Of a stretch of 64,000 nucleotides of DNA, positions 21,280 to 35,521 are shown one piece after another (the stretch's first letter is position 1; every line of letters starts with the position of its first letter). The notes under the pieces were generated by a model. The model saw only the letters and a program-made list of their open reading frames with translations, did not search any database and was not told the origin of the DNA. The DNA is taken from the NCBI GenBank assembly GCA_029379385.1, contig CM055612.1, positions 10,354,001-10,418,000 of the forward strand, given 5' to 3'. This stretch comes from Quillaja saponaria. Taxonomy: Eukaryota > Streptophyta > Magnoliopsida > Fabales > Quillajaceae. Position numbers and translations under genes: made by a program.

Positions 21280-23759
21280 GGATTGGGCTCCTTTGGAATC
21301 AGGGGTAGAATTCTTCTAATCCTGACCATACAAATTTAATATTAAATTTCAACCATCCAATTTCTTAACTTAAGCTATGCGTTTTATAAAACTCAAAATT
21401 TGCCTATCTTCAACCCTTATAAGCTTCTTCCCTGTTAACAATGGACGCTCCAAATAAGGTTCTCCTCTGTTAAAACTCAAAATCTGCCTATCTTCAATCT
21501 CCTCCCCTGCCTATCTTCAATCTTTATCACTCACTATCCTGAAAATTACATCACACATTCTGAATTACCAACTACGCTTGTGCCGCATAAGGAGAATTTG
21601 TTTGTAATTTTTATGCGGGAGATTTCATTGAATTTGCTAATGGACAAGGTAAAATTGATTTTAGCTTCTACCATTTAGATTATGGGAAAAACAATATGAG
21701 GGAAGGAAAAAGAAAGAAACTTTGAGGGCTTATATACATGTTCACTCTATTTCTAATTTGTAAGGTGTGAATAATTTCGGGATTAGTTTTTTTTTTTTTT
21801 TGGATGTTAAGTTGTATTTCTGTGGGGTGCCAATTAAAATGGGAAAAGTCTTATATTTTAAATTCATTTGTTGAGCAACTCAACAGTGATTGGAGAAAGA
21901 CAGGAACAAGATTTTGTTCTTTTTATATTTGTGCTTTCAAGTTAATTGGGAAAGTTCATAAACTAATGGGTTTTTTTGGATGAGCTTTGAGAGTTTTGTT
22001 TCTTGTACCTTAAATTTGTTGATTACTTAATTTGATATTCATCATTTAAGTAAACTAATCTGGGATTTCCTAGACATTTATGTTAAGTCAAAGAGTTCGT
22101 AAGTAATCTAATTACAGGTACAATGAACATCTAACTTCTCACTTCTGAGTGTCAACCTAAACAGGTTCAACCACCTCCGCTTCAATTGATTTGGAGTTGC
22201 CAGACTGTGTTGCATAATGCTGATATTGGACCTGAGCAGGCTGTAACCATTTGCCCTCAAGAGCCATACTTACAAGCAGATATCTTGTAGTGTCAACTTA
22301 TGTTATGCACTAGAAGTTTGACAAGGAAGTGATAGCATTAAGAACAAAATTTATTTCATATATGTTGTTCAATAACTTGGTGATTATAAGAGACTAACAA
22401 TGTGAATTGGCATAGGATAGCTATCTCAAGAGGATGCTTTGCTTCAAAAAAATTATAGTTTATCATCCTTGTAATTCAATTGCTTTTTGCATGTGTTAAT
22501 AGGGGTTTGTTGTATTTAGTAGTTTAAGCTTATTATTATTAATTTTTTTTTTTTTTTTTGTATGTACTGGTTTTATGGTTAACCATGTGATGATCATGTA
22601 CTGAATCAATTATCAATAAAAGAATGACTTTTACAATTTTGATTTCATATTTAATTGTTGTGTTGGATTGTAAGAATAGTATTGATTTAGAACTTGTGAG
22701 ATAAGTTGCAATGCTTCAATTTTAGTAGAAATTATGAAATTGCTGAAGTTTATGACTCTTAATAATTAAGTCAATAAATAAAGATGACAAATGATATGTA
22801 AAACTAATTCAGAAAAAGGCTATTCCTTACTAGCAAATGTTGACATTCATTTTTATAGTGAAAATGCTAAGTAGCAAACATGTTTTTTTATACTAAAACA
22901 TCACAACAACAACAAATATGTTATGCTTCAAAGGCTCCAAAATAGAAGAACAATTCTGAAACCATTATTATAGATGGATGAAATTCATTACAACATGCTA
23001 GATTCATTACAAATATCCATAATTGCTAGCACTTCTAACTTTCAAAAAATAATATGCTATTAGCTTCAAGTGTGCAAATAGCATAACACTTTGCTTTCAA
23101 AAAATCAAGTTTGATGTTATCTTGCAAATAACCACAATAACACATCAATTTACTTTCAAAAAATGAAGTCTGATTCATTATATGTCCCCAGTATTTGATA
23201 TATTAACAGCAAATGCTTGTGTAGTACTAAATCCACCAGTGCTTGACATTTGAGAAGGTGATAGAAATGAGTAATCACATGATGCTCCCTACAAAACCTT
23301 AAAAATAAATATCAAATAAACAGTGAGCTTGAAAATTTCTCAAACTTTGAATTGAATAAAAGAATAGTTTACCATCAAAAGTTTTGTAAAATTATTATTG
23401 TGTCCATTTACTTGAGACTCATTGTAAGACATACATGTCATTGGATGAGTGAGCTGGACTTCCTGAATGTATACATATGAGTTAGATAAAATTATATGTA
23501 TCATGACACTGCTTTACTAGTTATATAGTAGCGAAGCAAACATGTATATGCTAACCTGGTAATGAGTGTATCCTAGTTGAGAAGTAGAGTCATCATATAC
23601 ATGAATAGGATCTTGATTTTCCTATTTGAAACAACAAGAAAATAGTTATTACAGATTTGCAATGTGAAGTTTAATAGGATTAAAATCTTAAAAGTAAAAG
23701 TACCTTATATGATTGAGTAGAGGAGAAATCCTTAATTTTCTTTTTATTTGGCATCTTTT

Positions 23760-26700
23760 CAACCCAACACTTTTGTCGCTTTCCAACTTTACGAACATTA
23801 ACCATTTTCTTAAGACCTTTCACTTTTTGAGCAAGATTTTTTATTGTGCTTCCATGCTCGCTTTCATTTACTTATAGTAGTCGCACATGAGATTGGTAAG
23901 TTGCATCTTTGTCAGTAGCATATTTACTACAAATTTCATCAACTTGCTTACTCAATTCATTAGCAACTTTTTCCACCAATAAATATGCTTCCTCACAATC
24001 CGATGCTCGAGATGCTAACTTAACCAACTTAGGACAAAGCATTCTATAACGTTCTGTCACATCCAAGTTACAATTTTCACGAACAATTCTCCCTTCTACA
24101 TCTTGCACAACACCATTCTTTGCTTCTCTTGTCCATCTCTTTAGAATGTATTGGTTAGGAATTAACTTAATATCCAGCACATAAAAACTTTGAGAGCATG
24201 ACAACACAAAATGCCAAGTATCTCAAACTTTCGACAACTACAAGAGATAATTTGATAAATAGGATCACAAAATACATTAAACTCTCCATGTTTACCAATA
24301 ACTCCAACCACATATTCCCACAATTGTTCACTTTCATTACGAGATTTTACAAAGCCTGTTGAAGACCATTCAAACTCATCTTGAACCAATCCAAATATTT
24401 CTTTTGTATATAACTATCCTGCTTGCTGTAGAATTGGTGACTTTTTTAGTCTTATTCTTAGCAGTTTATGCCTAGAATCATACTCAGCTTCTAATTCTTT
24501 GTAGCGCTTATCATTGACAACTCTTTCAAAGTGTTTGAAAAATCATATCACATCCAAGTCTGCTTTCAAATAATCTTTTAAGTCTTTATTCAGACTTTCG
24601 CTAAGTTGTGTGCTTCGCATTCCTACAGTTAAAGCCATTTTCATGTAACACTTGCCACATTTATTCTTGAGTTTATAGATACTTTCTAACCAAGTGATTC
24701 CTTTACCTGTGCATTTTGTTAGCAAGGCCTTCTATGCTTTTTCAAACTCTATCTCGCAATCATACTGATACATGCAAGCACTGAATTCAGCAAGGAAAGA
24801 AGATCCATCTTTCATCATGTTTCCCAAGTGTTTTATTGCATTTTGCATTAGATGCCAAGTACACAAACCATGGCATACATCTGGCATCACCTCAGCCAAC
24901 GCCTTCATCATTGTAGTATCTTGATCAAGTAAAAATTGTTTTCAGCTTTTGATTCTTATGTGCTTCTATAAATGTCTCAAATAACCATTTGAATGATGCA
25001 GCTGTCTCATCATATAAAAGTGTTGCCCCAAAAATTGTTAGTCCTCTATGCTGATTAAATCCAACAAACACCCCAAATGGTCTAAACTCTTTATTGGTAT
25101 CAAATATGGTGTCAAAAGTAATCACATCACCAAAATGAGCATAATCAATAATCATTCTTGCATCAGCCCAAAAGATATTTGTTATCTGTTCTTCACAATC
25201 CAATTGTATGGCATAATAAAATTAGGAGTGAGCATAGGACCCGAAAAATCGAAAAAATCGAAAATCCGACTCAAAACAGACCGATTTAACCCATAACTGA
25301 CCCAATCCGAAAATACAATTTTTCATTTTGGGTAGTTTTTTTGTATTAATGTTAAGGCGGGTCGGTTATTTGGGCCTCTCAAAAAATTGAGGCCGGTTAA
25401 TTGACCCGACCGAAATTAGCCCAATAAACTATTTTTTTTTCCTTTCCTTATATAAGACATTAGGCCACTTTTATAGCCCAATTAATATCCTGCCCAAACA
25501 CAATAAAACTAATTCTATCTTGTCTTTATTTTCACCTTTCAATAGTCAATATTGTTGGCAAGGGGTGGGACCGTGAGAGAGAAGCAATTGTGGCCAAAGA
25601 AGTCAAGCAAAGTCAAGCAAGCAGAGACTCAACCTTCCAAAGAAAAATGAATCTCACGTACTGCTATCTCTTGCTCTACCTGACACTCAACCACGCGAGA
25701 ATGATGCCTTGCTGACCATGAGAGAGGCAAATCTAATAAAGATTTTAAGTTCAAGTGTAGATCTATGTGTGGGTTTCGAGATTTCAAAGCAAATAGATCA
25801 GATAAGATGTAAGATTTAGTTTTTAAGATCTAGTTTTAACTTCTTGTGAAATAAGTCCATCTGCCTAATTTGTTGTTCTTGTGAGATTTTCAGATCTAGC
25901 CTAACTTCTGAAATAAACCTCTCGTGTAATTAGCCTTGTTTTCATGAAAAATTACAATTTGAGAACTATTGTTGAGTTCGTTAGAATTATTTTCTAAAAT
26001 ATTTTTTTCTCTACTTTTTGTTTGAAAATTTGAGATTTGGTCATGAAATTTGATCTGAATATTGCTTTGTATATATGGATTTAGGACTATTTGTAAAGCT
26101 GGATGAATAACCGAAACTGACAGTAATAGAAGAAATTTCATTCGGGTGACAAATTTGAAAAACTGAAATATTCGGTTGCTCACTCGGTTAAGATTTTTTA
26201 TCAATCGATTTGGGCGGGGCGGTCTGTCGAAGGCTCAAAACCGAACCTTACCCGACCGCCTGCTTAACCCTAAATAAAATGAAGGATTTTCTAATGATTG
26301 TTAGTTGGAAGTATCTCAACATACTCCCTGCTTCACCATATAACAAGTCTCTTTGCCATTTAGTTCGAAGGTAATTCTTTTGATCTCGCATTGTATATCC
26401 AAGATTATGTCTTCCACCAGCTTGCTTACCCATAAACTCGAGTATTTTCTTGGACCTGATTCCTTAATCATCTGCCAAATCAATCTCAAAAGCTTGAGCA
26501 TGTGAAATCTTTCTTTGTGAAGGTAACATGTGACTGGTTTCTTCAAGTTGAAGAATATGATTATGTTCAACTACAAGATCATGAATTTGGTACTTTTCAG
26601 AATCCCTGTTTAATATAATTCTCATCCTTACTGAACAACCTGTGCGTGTTTCTACTCGAGAATTTTTAGTTTTATAATCTCGTTTGTCTTCTAATCGGCT

Positions 26701-27090
26701 TCCTTCATTTGAACATAAGTAACTTCTTGTTGTAATTTTTCCATCAATTTTGCTCTTATTCATGCATTGCTTCCTAACACTAAAACCCATTCTGCCTCCA
26801 TATTTAACCCAAAATTCCCAAGCTTCTTCTGAGGTGTTAAACTCCTATGCCCAACCGAGGAATATAATCAACAGAGCTACCATCAAAATTTAATGTAGAA
26901 TTTGATATTTTCCTATCAATGGACCAAGTTATAAAACATAACAAAGCAACATTAAAAAGCATCACAAGAGAAGTTTTACTAAAACAAAAAAAGTTACTGA
27001 TCAATTTTTTGAAAAAAAAAAAATTGAAGAAAACGTAAGAGATTTTGATGTCAAGGAGACAGAGTTCAAGCTTTACATACTTTGATGAAT
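23760..27090 (-). pseudogene. FAR1-like MULE transposase, inactivated
   Basis: Read on the minus strand: FAR1 DNA-binding domain (EFNTSEEAWEFWVKYGGRMG, TGCSVRMRI, VVEHNHIL, around 26850-26470), a MULE catalytic domain (VITFDTIFDTNKEFRPFGVF, then IFTDQDTTMMKA, around 25200-24880), a SWIM zinc finger (CSCRKFEILGILCCHALKVF, around 24200) and a basic tail near 23760. This is the layout of FAR1/FHY3 proteins and Jittery-like transposases. Lesions: a one-base insertion at about 26848, a stop at about 26466 where serine is expected, frame changes at about 26310 and 24190, stops near 24730 and 24540, and a 1.05-kb insertion at 25222-26272. It is a dead transposase, not a host FAR1 gene, because it lies between terminal inverted repeats. 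Confidence 0.85.
25222..26272. mobile_element. hAT-like nonautonomous element inside the FAR1-MULE
   Basis: The insertion starts TTAGGAGTGAGCA and ends TTAACCCTA, with AATAAAA repeated on both sides (25215-25221 and 26273-26279). Removing it joins the transposase frame as NPSFYYAIQLDCEEQI, the sequence expected of the family. The ends are rich in CCGA/CGGT words (CGGGTCGG, GACCCGACCG), as in plant hAT elements with degenerate subterminal repeats. The interior has no transposase; the open frame at 25896-26204 has no recognisable motif. Confidence 0.8.
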
Positions 27091-27443
27091 TTAGCAACCT
27101 GATGGACAATTTGAATCACGTGGTGTATCTTCCATTGCTCCACAATTAAGTTTCCTAGACTATTGCAGTGCATAGAAGAATGAAGAAAAGATTTGAGAAA
27201 GATAAAAGTTGCGGTGTGATTTGGGCAGGAAGAGAATTCTCCAATTATTTAGAGCGTTCATGGGTTCATTGTTAACTAGAGGAGGAGCTTATAAGGGTTG
27301 AAGATAGTCAGATTTTGAGTTTTATAAAATGCATAGCTTAAGTTAGAAATTGGATGGCTGGGATTTAATGTTAAATTTGTATGGTCAGGATTAGAAGAAT
27401 TCTACTGGTAGAATTCTACCCCTGATTCAGAGGAGCCCAATCC

Positions 27444-28673
27444 CTATTAATTAGGATGATGGAAGTAGCAAGTCCTGACACGACGATAGGGCATAATTCA
27501 TTGCTTTTCCTTGTATAGTAACCCAAAACCACATGACAGATCTAATACAGTGGAGGAGTTTACTGGTGGAAGAGGCTCAATTGTTATTCCCAAGGGCAAG
27601 AACAATAATAGGTGGATGAGCCTTGGATCTTTCCTCGTCTCTTTTGTGGTGGATGACCATAATGTTCAACACCCAAAAGAGTATCAATGCTAAAAAGCCA
27701 AAAATTCCCATACAGAGTAGTGTAATACAAGTTTTAATGTCATGAATCATGAGATGTCATTAAGTAATTTAAAATTGTACAACTGATCAAACTTCAAACA
27801 TTTTCAAAGATGTAGATCACGTTAATTAGGATGCAAACAAGAAAACAGTGAAGAACGAGAGAGAGAAAAAACATACCCATCATTATTTCTTGAGCTCCTA
27901 TATAATATAGACTGGTTAGTGTTCTAAACCTCTCAAGTTGGCGCCAAAACATGAGGGAATTCAAAAGGATTAACCTCTCGGCTGGGGCAGGAATTCGAAG
28001 ATTCCAAGCACACTTGAAAAGCTTCAAGATACAGGGGATTAAACAGGGGAAAAAGGAAATAGAAGAAGTTGGCTGCTATGAAAGGTTTCACGGCAAAACA
28101 AGGAGGTTGCACACTCACGGCTTGCTTAGGAATTTCTCTTTGGCTAGAAAGATTTCAAGGAAAGTTCAAGAAGGGAAGAAGATGACAATGAAAAAGAAAC
28201 AAGGCTAAGAAAAAAACAGAGGAAGAGAGAGTAGCTCAAGCTAGAACAAGGAGGAGAGAACTAAGATACAAAAAAAGTCAAATTCAAAAAGTTATAGCTT
28301 TAGAAAATGAATGGTGGAGATTAATTCCTTCTTTTATATATATATATATTCCTTACACTTGTTTCCTAAATTATTATATTCACACCTTAAATTCACTTAA
28401 CAATAAAATTTACACCAAAAAAAATATATGAATTCTAGTCTCAAGTTAACCCATAATATAATGGAAATAAATTTTCTAATTACGTGTATATAAATATATT
28501 ATTATATATATTAATGTTCATTTCTTTTAAATTTTAATTTGTGCAAAATTTATATTCATCTATTCACAATAAGTTACATACCCACATTCTAGCATGTACA
28601 CTAACTGTCAGGTATAACAGTCTAATTGTTTAGAAAAATAAGTGGTAGCAACATTAATAATTTCCAATTTAAT
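27444..28673. other. Intergenic with weak coding-like relics
   Basis: A frame around 27520-27693 reads GGRGSIVIPKGKNNNRWMSL, which faintly resembles the DUF4283-type proteins carried by plant LINE elements. The block 27950-28210 is purine-rich with a long open frame but no motif. Neither can be called a gene. Confidence 0.25.
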
Positions 28674-29265
28674 TTATTTAACTAATTATGTATCTATCTC
28701 TTATGCCTTTTCCTTTTGAGTAATTTTTTTATTAAAATTTCTTCCATAATTTAAAATTCCTAACAAGTTTTGAAGTTGTTTTTTCATCTTTAAACTGGTC
28801 AAGAAATTTTTTTTATTATAAAGTAATGTTTTAAGACCTAAAAATTCAAATTCAGTTTTCTCAACCTCTATTTCTTTAGGACTTGAAACAATTTTGTTAT
28901 CAAGATATTTACCACAAATAATTTGACACGTTTCTTATATATCTGTTCTTCTAATGTTCTTCTAAGATATTGACCACAAATTATTTAACTAATTATGTAT
29001 CTTTCTCTTATGCCTTTTCCTTTTGAGTAATTTTTTTAGTAAAATTTCTTCCATAATTTAAAATTCGTAACAAGTTTTGAAGTTGTTTTTTCATCTTTAA
29101 ACTGGATCAAGAAATTTTTTTAATTATAAAGTAATGTTTTAAGACCTAAAAATTCAAATTCAGTTTTCTCAACCTCTATTTCTTTAGGACTTGAAACAAT
29201 TTTGTTATCAAGATATTTACCACAAATAATTTGACACGTTTCTTATATATCTGTTCTTCTAATGT
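28674..29265. repeat. 307-bp direct tandem duplication
   Basis: The unit starting TTATTTAACTAATTATGTAT at 28674 recurs at 28981 and continues in register to about 29265, with only a few substitutions and one-base indels (for example AACTGGTCAAG against AACTGGATCAAG). It is noncoding. Confidence 0.9.
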
Positions 29266-29940
29266 TTTAGAGAAAACAAGGGTATCATTTATTAAACATA
29301 TAAAATCTTCTGAATTTTTCAATCAAAAAATCTCTCGAGTTTCCAAAGATTTTATTAATCCATCTCTAAAAATATTTGTGAAGTATAACATAAACAGAAT
29401 GAAATAACAATCCATTGATAATGACTATAAAAGGCCCTAAAAGCAGTGAACGGTTTTGACTTCTCAATTAGTTTTGACTACAAAAATTCAAATTTTCAAT
29501 CAAACTTACTAAAGTAATCAGCATAGTTAATTAGATTAATTAAAACTTCTTTTTCTAAAAATAAAATATTGATTTAAACTTTTATAATTAATATAATGAC
29601 CTTCTATGTTATATATTATATATCAAATTAAAATTGTTCTTTTTTCCAATTTAAAAAAATAATTTTTTTAAATTTTAATCTTTAGTAACTACTAAATTTC
29701 TCTACACTCTCTCTCACACTAACTCATTATCTTTTTATCAATTATATTAAATAATTTTTTAATAAAATAAATTATAATATTATTTTAAACTTTTATCGTT
29801 TCTTTTTATATTTACACAATAGTTATTAAAAAAAATTATACTAATATAAAAAACAATATTAAAAAAAAAGTTTCAGAGGCTAATAACTCTACTAGTTGAT
29901 TTGTCATGTGCAATTGCATATTAATTTTTGTTTTATAATA

Positions 29941-30128
29941 AGGGTTTTTTTAACGAGTACTTAATAAGGTGCAATAAATATAGCTTTTAGAATTTGAAAC
30001 TATTTTAAAAATAGTAAATTATTTATTATACATTACTGAAATCATTGTCAACTACTGTAATAAATTATACAAATTTTTTATAATTATAATCTTAACAAGT
30101 GCCTTAAGGACACATGTTAAAAAAATCC
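29941..30128. mobile_element. MITE with 8-bp target duplication (GGGTTTTTTTAAC family)
   Basis: The left end AGGGTTTTTTTAAC is complementary to the right end GTTAAAAAAATCC. TTATAATA is repeated immediately outside (29933-29940 and 30129-30136). Length 188 bp, no coding capacity. An 8-bp duplication suits hAT-type mobilisation. It is the best-preserved member of the family also seen at 8254-8452. Confidence 0.75.
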
Positions 30129-30182
30129 TTATAATAAAAGAAACTTTCTAAGTAAGAGAACAAGAGAATTGAATTATTTATA

Positions 30183-31058
30183 GAGTAAAGTACATTTTAC
30201 CCTTTCATGGTTTAATTTATTCTTAAACGCATACATAAGGTTCATTTTTTTCCAAAGTATCCCTAAACTTTGGACCAAAATGTCTGTGGACAGAATCCAT
30301 CTAAAACCAAAACTACACCTTTAATTTGCAAATTCATGCCATTGATTTCTTATTATCTCTTTCATTTTCTATTAACAATAATAGATTAAACCTCATTTTA
30401 ATTCAAAATTTAATAGCTACTTACCAAAAACAAATCAAATTGTTCTTGCACTGAAATTCCTTTAAAGATAATGTAAAATAGAGAAATAATGAATATGGTG
30501 GAGAAGAGATAGATTTGTTGGGTTTCCATTCTTGAAAGAGTGGTTGAATCATAGAAAAAATAAGAATAGGCAGTGCTAGAATTACATGAGAGTCTTACAA
30601 AGTTTAGTCTTAAATTGAAGAAGTGGTATAATAAATGGAAGGAGTTGATTGTTGAAGAAGCATGTGAAAAATTGGATTGAAACTTAAAGCGCGATTTGTT
30701 ATCTTTCATGATTAAACCAAATTGTTTTTTTTAGCTTGGGTGATGAATTTGGTTTATTGTTTTTAAGATTTACATAATTGTCTTTTTAGCTTTATGGGCT
30801 TCAATTGGAAAAGTGGTTGTTTTAATAGGTTATTGTTTATATTAAAATGAAAAGAAAAAAGAAGAAGGAAATTAGTGGCATGTATTTATAAATTGGAGGT
30901 TTAGTTTTTTTGGTAATTTAGTTAGAATATTGTTAGTTTAGATGGATTATGTCTAAACATATTTTAGTCCAAACTTCGGGGGTGCTTTGAACAAAATGAA
31001 TCGTCTGTATGCATTTGAGAATAAGTTCAACTGTAATGGGGTAAATTATATTTTGCTC
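30183..31058. mobile_element. 876-bp MULE-type MITE with perfect 9-bp target duplication
   Basis: The ends GAGTAAAGTACATTTTACCC and GAGCAAAATATAATTTACCC (right end reversed) begin imperfect terminal inverted repeats of about 120 bp, which also share CATACA, TTTGGAC and AATCCATCTAAA. TTATTTATA is repeated exactly on both sides (30174-30182 and 31059-31067). A 9-bp duplication and long inverted repeats are the hallmark of Mutator-like elements. The interior open frame (minus strand, 30410-30709) has no recognisable motif. Confidence 0.88.
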
Positions 31059-31527
31059 TTATTTATATTATTCTTTTATATTATTCTAAAAAAACAGAAG
31101 ACCATTATAATTTCATACTTTAGAATAAGTATAAATTAATCTATTTAAATTAATTATTATATATATAATACTTACTTTTCTTCTTATCAACACCCATTAT
31201 CCTATCTACTCAAATAAATTAAATATTTTTTATTAATTGAAGTTATGTTAGTTAGAATAAAAAAAATTTAATTTCTTAACCACTTCACTCTCATTCACAC
31301 GCTAATTCATATTTACCTTTTAACTTTATAGTACCAATTTTGCTGTGCAACTATCTGTCACCAACACTCTTGATGCATAAATTTTCCATCTGAAAAGATA
31401 AGTGTGGATCAGGATAAAGGCATAAACTTAGTATAGATCAGAAATCTAATTTTGTACCACTTTGCAGTAGCTCTCGTATTGATAACTTCACATAAATTCT
31501 TAATCAAAAAATTTTGCCGTAAGTCAT

Positions 31528-31555
<28 letters not shown>
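31528..31555. repeat. (AT)n microsatellite
   Basis: Fourteen or so AT units, about 310 bp upstream of the RPL13A start codon. The surrounding stretch 31068-31700 is otherwise featureless AT-rich DNA. Confidence 0.9.
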
Positions 31556-31559
<4 letters not shown>

Positions 31560-31714
31560 ATATAGGTTGTTTGCCTACTTTAAATACATTCATATACCAC
31601 AAAAGTTAGAATCTTGGCAAAAAGGTCAAAAAAAATAAAAAATTAGAATCAAATAATAAAATTTTTATATTCTTAAATAATGAAATTGACCCCAAAATAA
31701 AAAGAAAAATTAAT

Positions 31715-34172
<2,458 letters not shown>

Positions 34173-35521
34173 GAGATTTAGTACAATTTTGTCGGAAATT
34201 ATTGCATTGAACTTACCATTGCTTTTGTTGATTGTTCGAGGAATTGGATCATATATTGAGATGTATGTCATTTTACGTAGTTGATGAGCTGATTGATTAT
34301 ACATTCGAATGTCAGTTGAATTTCTTTATACCAGATCCTTTTGAAGCCTGATTTGCCTTTTGAGGGTGTATTGTGTCGTGGTATGGGTAGTATAGTATTC
34401 AGGGTTAACGTTTGGTTTCTTTCATGTTCATTGAGATATGGCAAAAGGAAACGTTATTACTCTCTCATATTTGTAATGCCTTGTCAGCTTCTTCTGCTCA
34501 TGCTTGTATACTGCAGTATGTGAGCAATGTTCTGTCTCAATTCTCCCGTATAACTCCCTGTTTTGCCTGATCTGCAGAAGGTGGCCTATGACTATTTACT
34601 TTCAAAAGATGTATGTGCTTTTCAATTGGTACCCAGGCTCAAATTTTTTGCAATAAATTCTCTAACTATATTCAAGGCAAAAGTTCCCTTGGTAGCTTAA
34701 TGGAACTTTTTGAACTATGTTAATGAATGCATGCCTAGTTTGAAAATATGAATGAGCTGTTTCAAATTCAATGTTGCATTCCCAGTTAACTTAGTATTCC
34801 TCGGAATGGAGATCATAATTTGCTTTTATAGCTCATAGACCCAAAAAAATATAACAAGAAAGCTCATCGTTAAAATATATTAAAAATAATTATTATACAA
34901 AGCTCGAAAGTCTAATAGCCAGAAGAGGGTTTTTTTTTTTTTTTTTTTTAACACTCTTGTCTCAGCATGCGTCAATATTATTTTTTCTTACGATAACATG
35001 TCCTGAGCAATTTTTTTTTTTTGGGGTGACAAAATGTCCTGAGAAATGTTTTGTACTCGCAATTAAGAAAAATTCGACAATATTAAATATTACTTCTTAC
35101 TATTATTAAAAAAAAAAAATTAAAATGTATATTCTATTATTTAAATATCAAAGCTCATTATATAAAAATGTTTTTGAAACAACATTTCAATACAAACACC
35201 CTTCTAATAATTTCAATACTTGATATATCTTACAAAAAATACAATCAAACTATATATTTTTATATTAACTCATCCACACACTTTCTAACTTTTTATACAA
35301 TACTTTTAAACAGTTTTATTTAAATATTTTTACTCACAATACTTTTACAAACAACTAAACAACTTAACCGAACAAACCGGTTTAAGCATACTTTCACAAG
35401 CTATAAAATATAAACACATAATATAAAGAGATATAATCTAACAAAATTAACACTGTAAGCCTGATTAGTCACCCCAGCCCCCACCCTCAAAAAGCAGAGG
35501 GGCTAACTACATACGATTCTC
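34173..35521. other. Intergenic between the convergent RPL13A and NAC genes
   Basis: It should contain both 3' untranslated regions. A long T-run at about 34930-34949 and a block at 35240-35390 resembling the MITE at 4613-5003 are the only features seen. Confidence 0.5.

Larger units (their letters stand above)
21280..27443 (-). mobile_element. FAR1/Jittery-type Mutator-like element with long TIRs
   Basis: Positions 21280-21445 and 27280-27443 form terminal inverted repeats of about 165 bp, starting GGATTGGGCTCC at both ends. The flanking 9-mers CCAGCAATT (left) and CTATTAATT (right) agree at 6 of 9 positions, compatible with a worn 9-bp MULE target duplication. Inside is a FAR1-type transposase on the minus strand, interrupted by a 1.05-kb hAT-like element. 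With the nested insertion removed, the element is about 5.1 kb, a normal size for an autonomous MULE. Confidence 0.88.

Noticed and set aside
23750..27110. A host FAR1/FHY3 transcription factor gene
   Set aside because: It lies between long terminal inverted repeats and has multiple stops and a nested insertion, so it is a transposase relic.
30410..30709. 99-codon minus-strand frame as a membrane protein
   Set aside because: It sits inside an AT-rich nonautonomous MULE element and has no recognisable domain.
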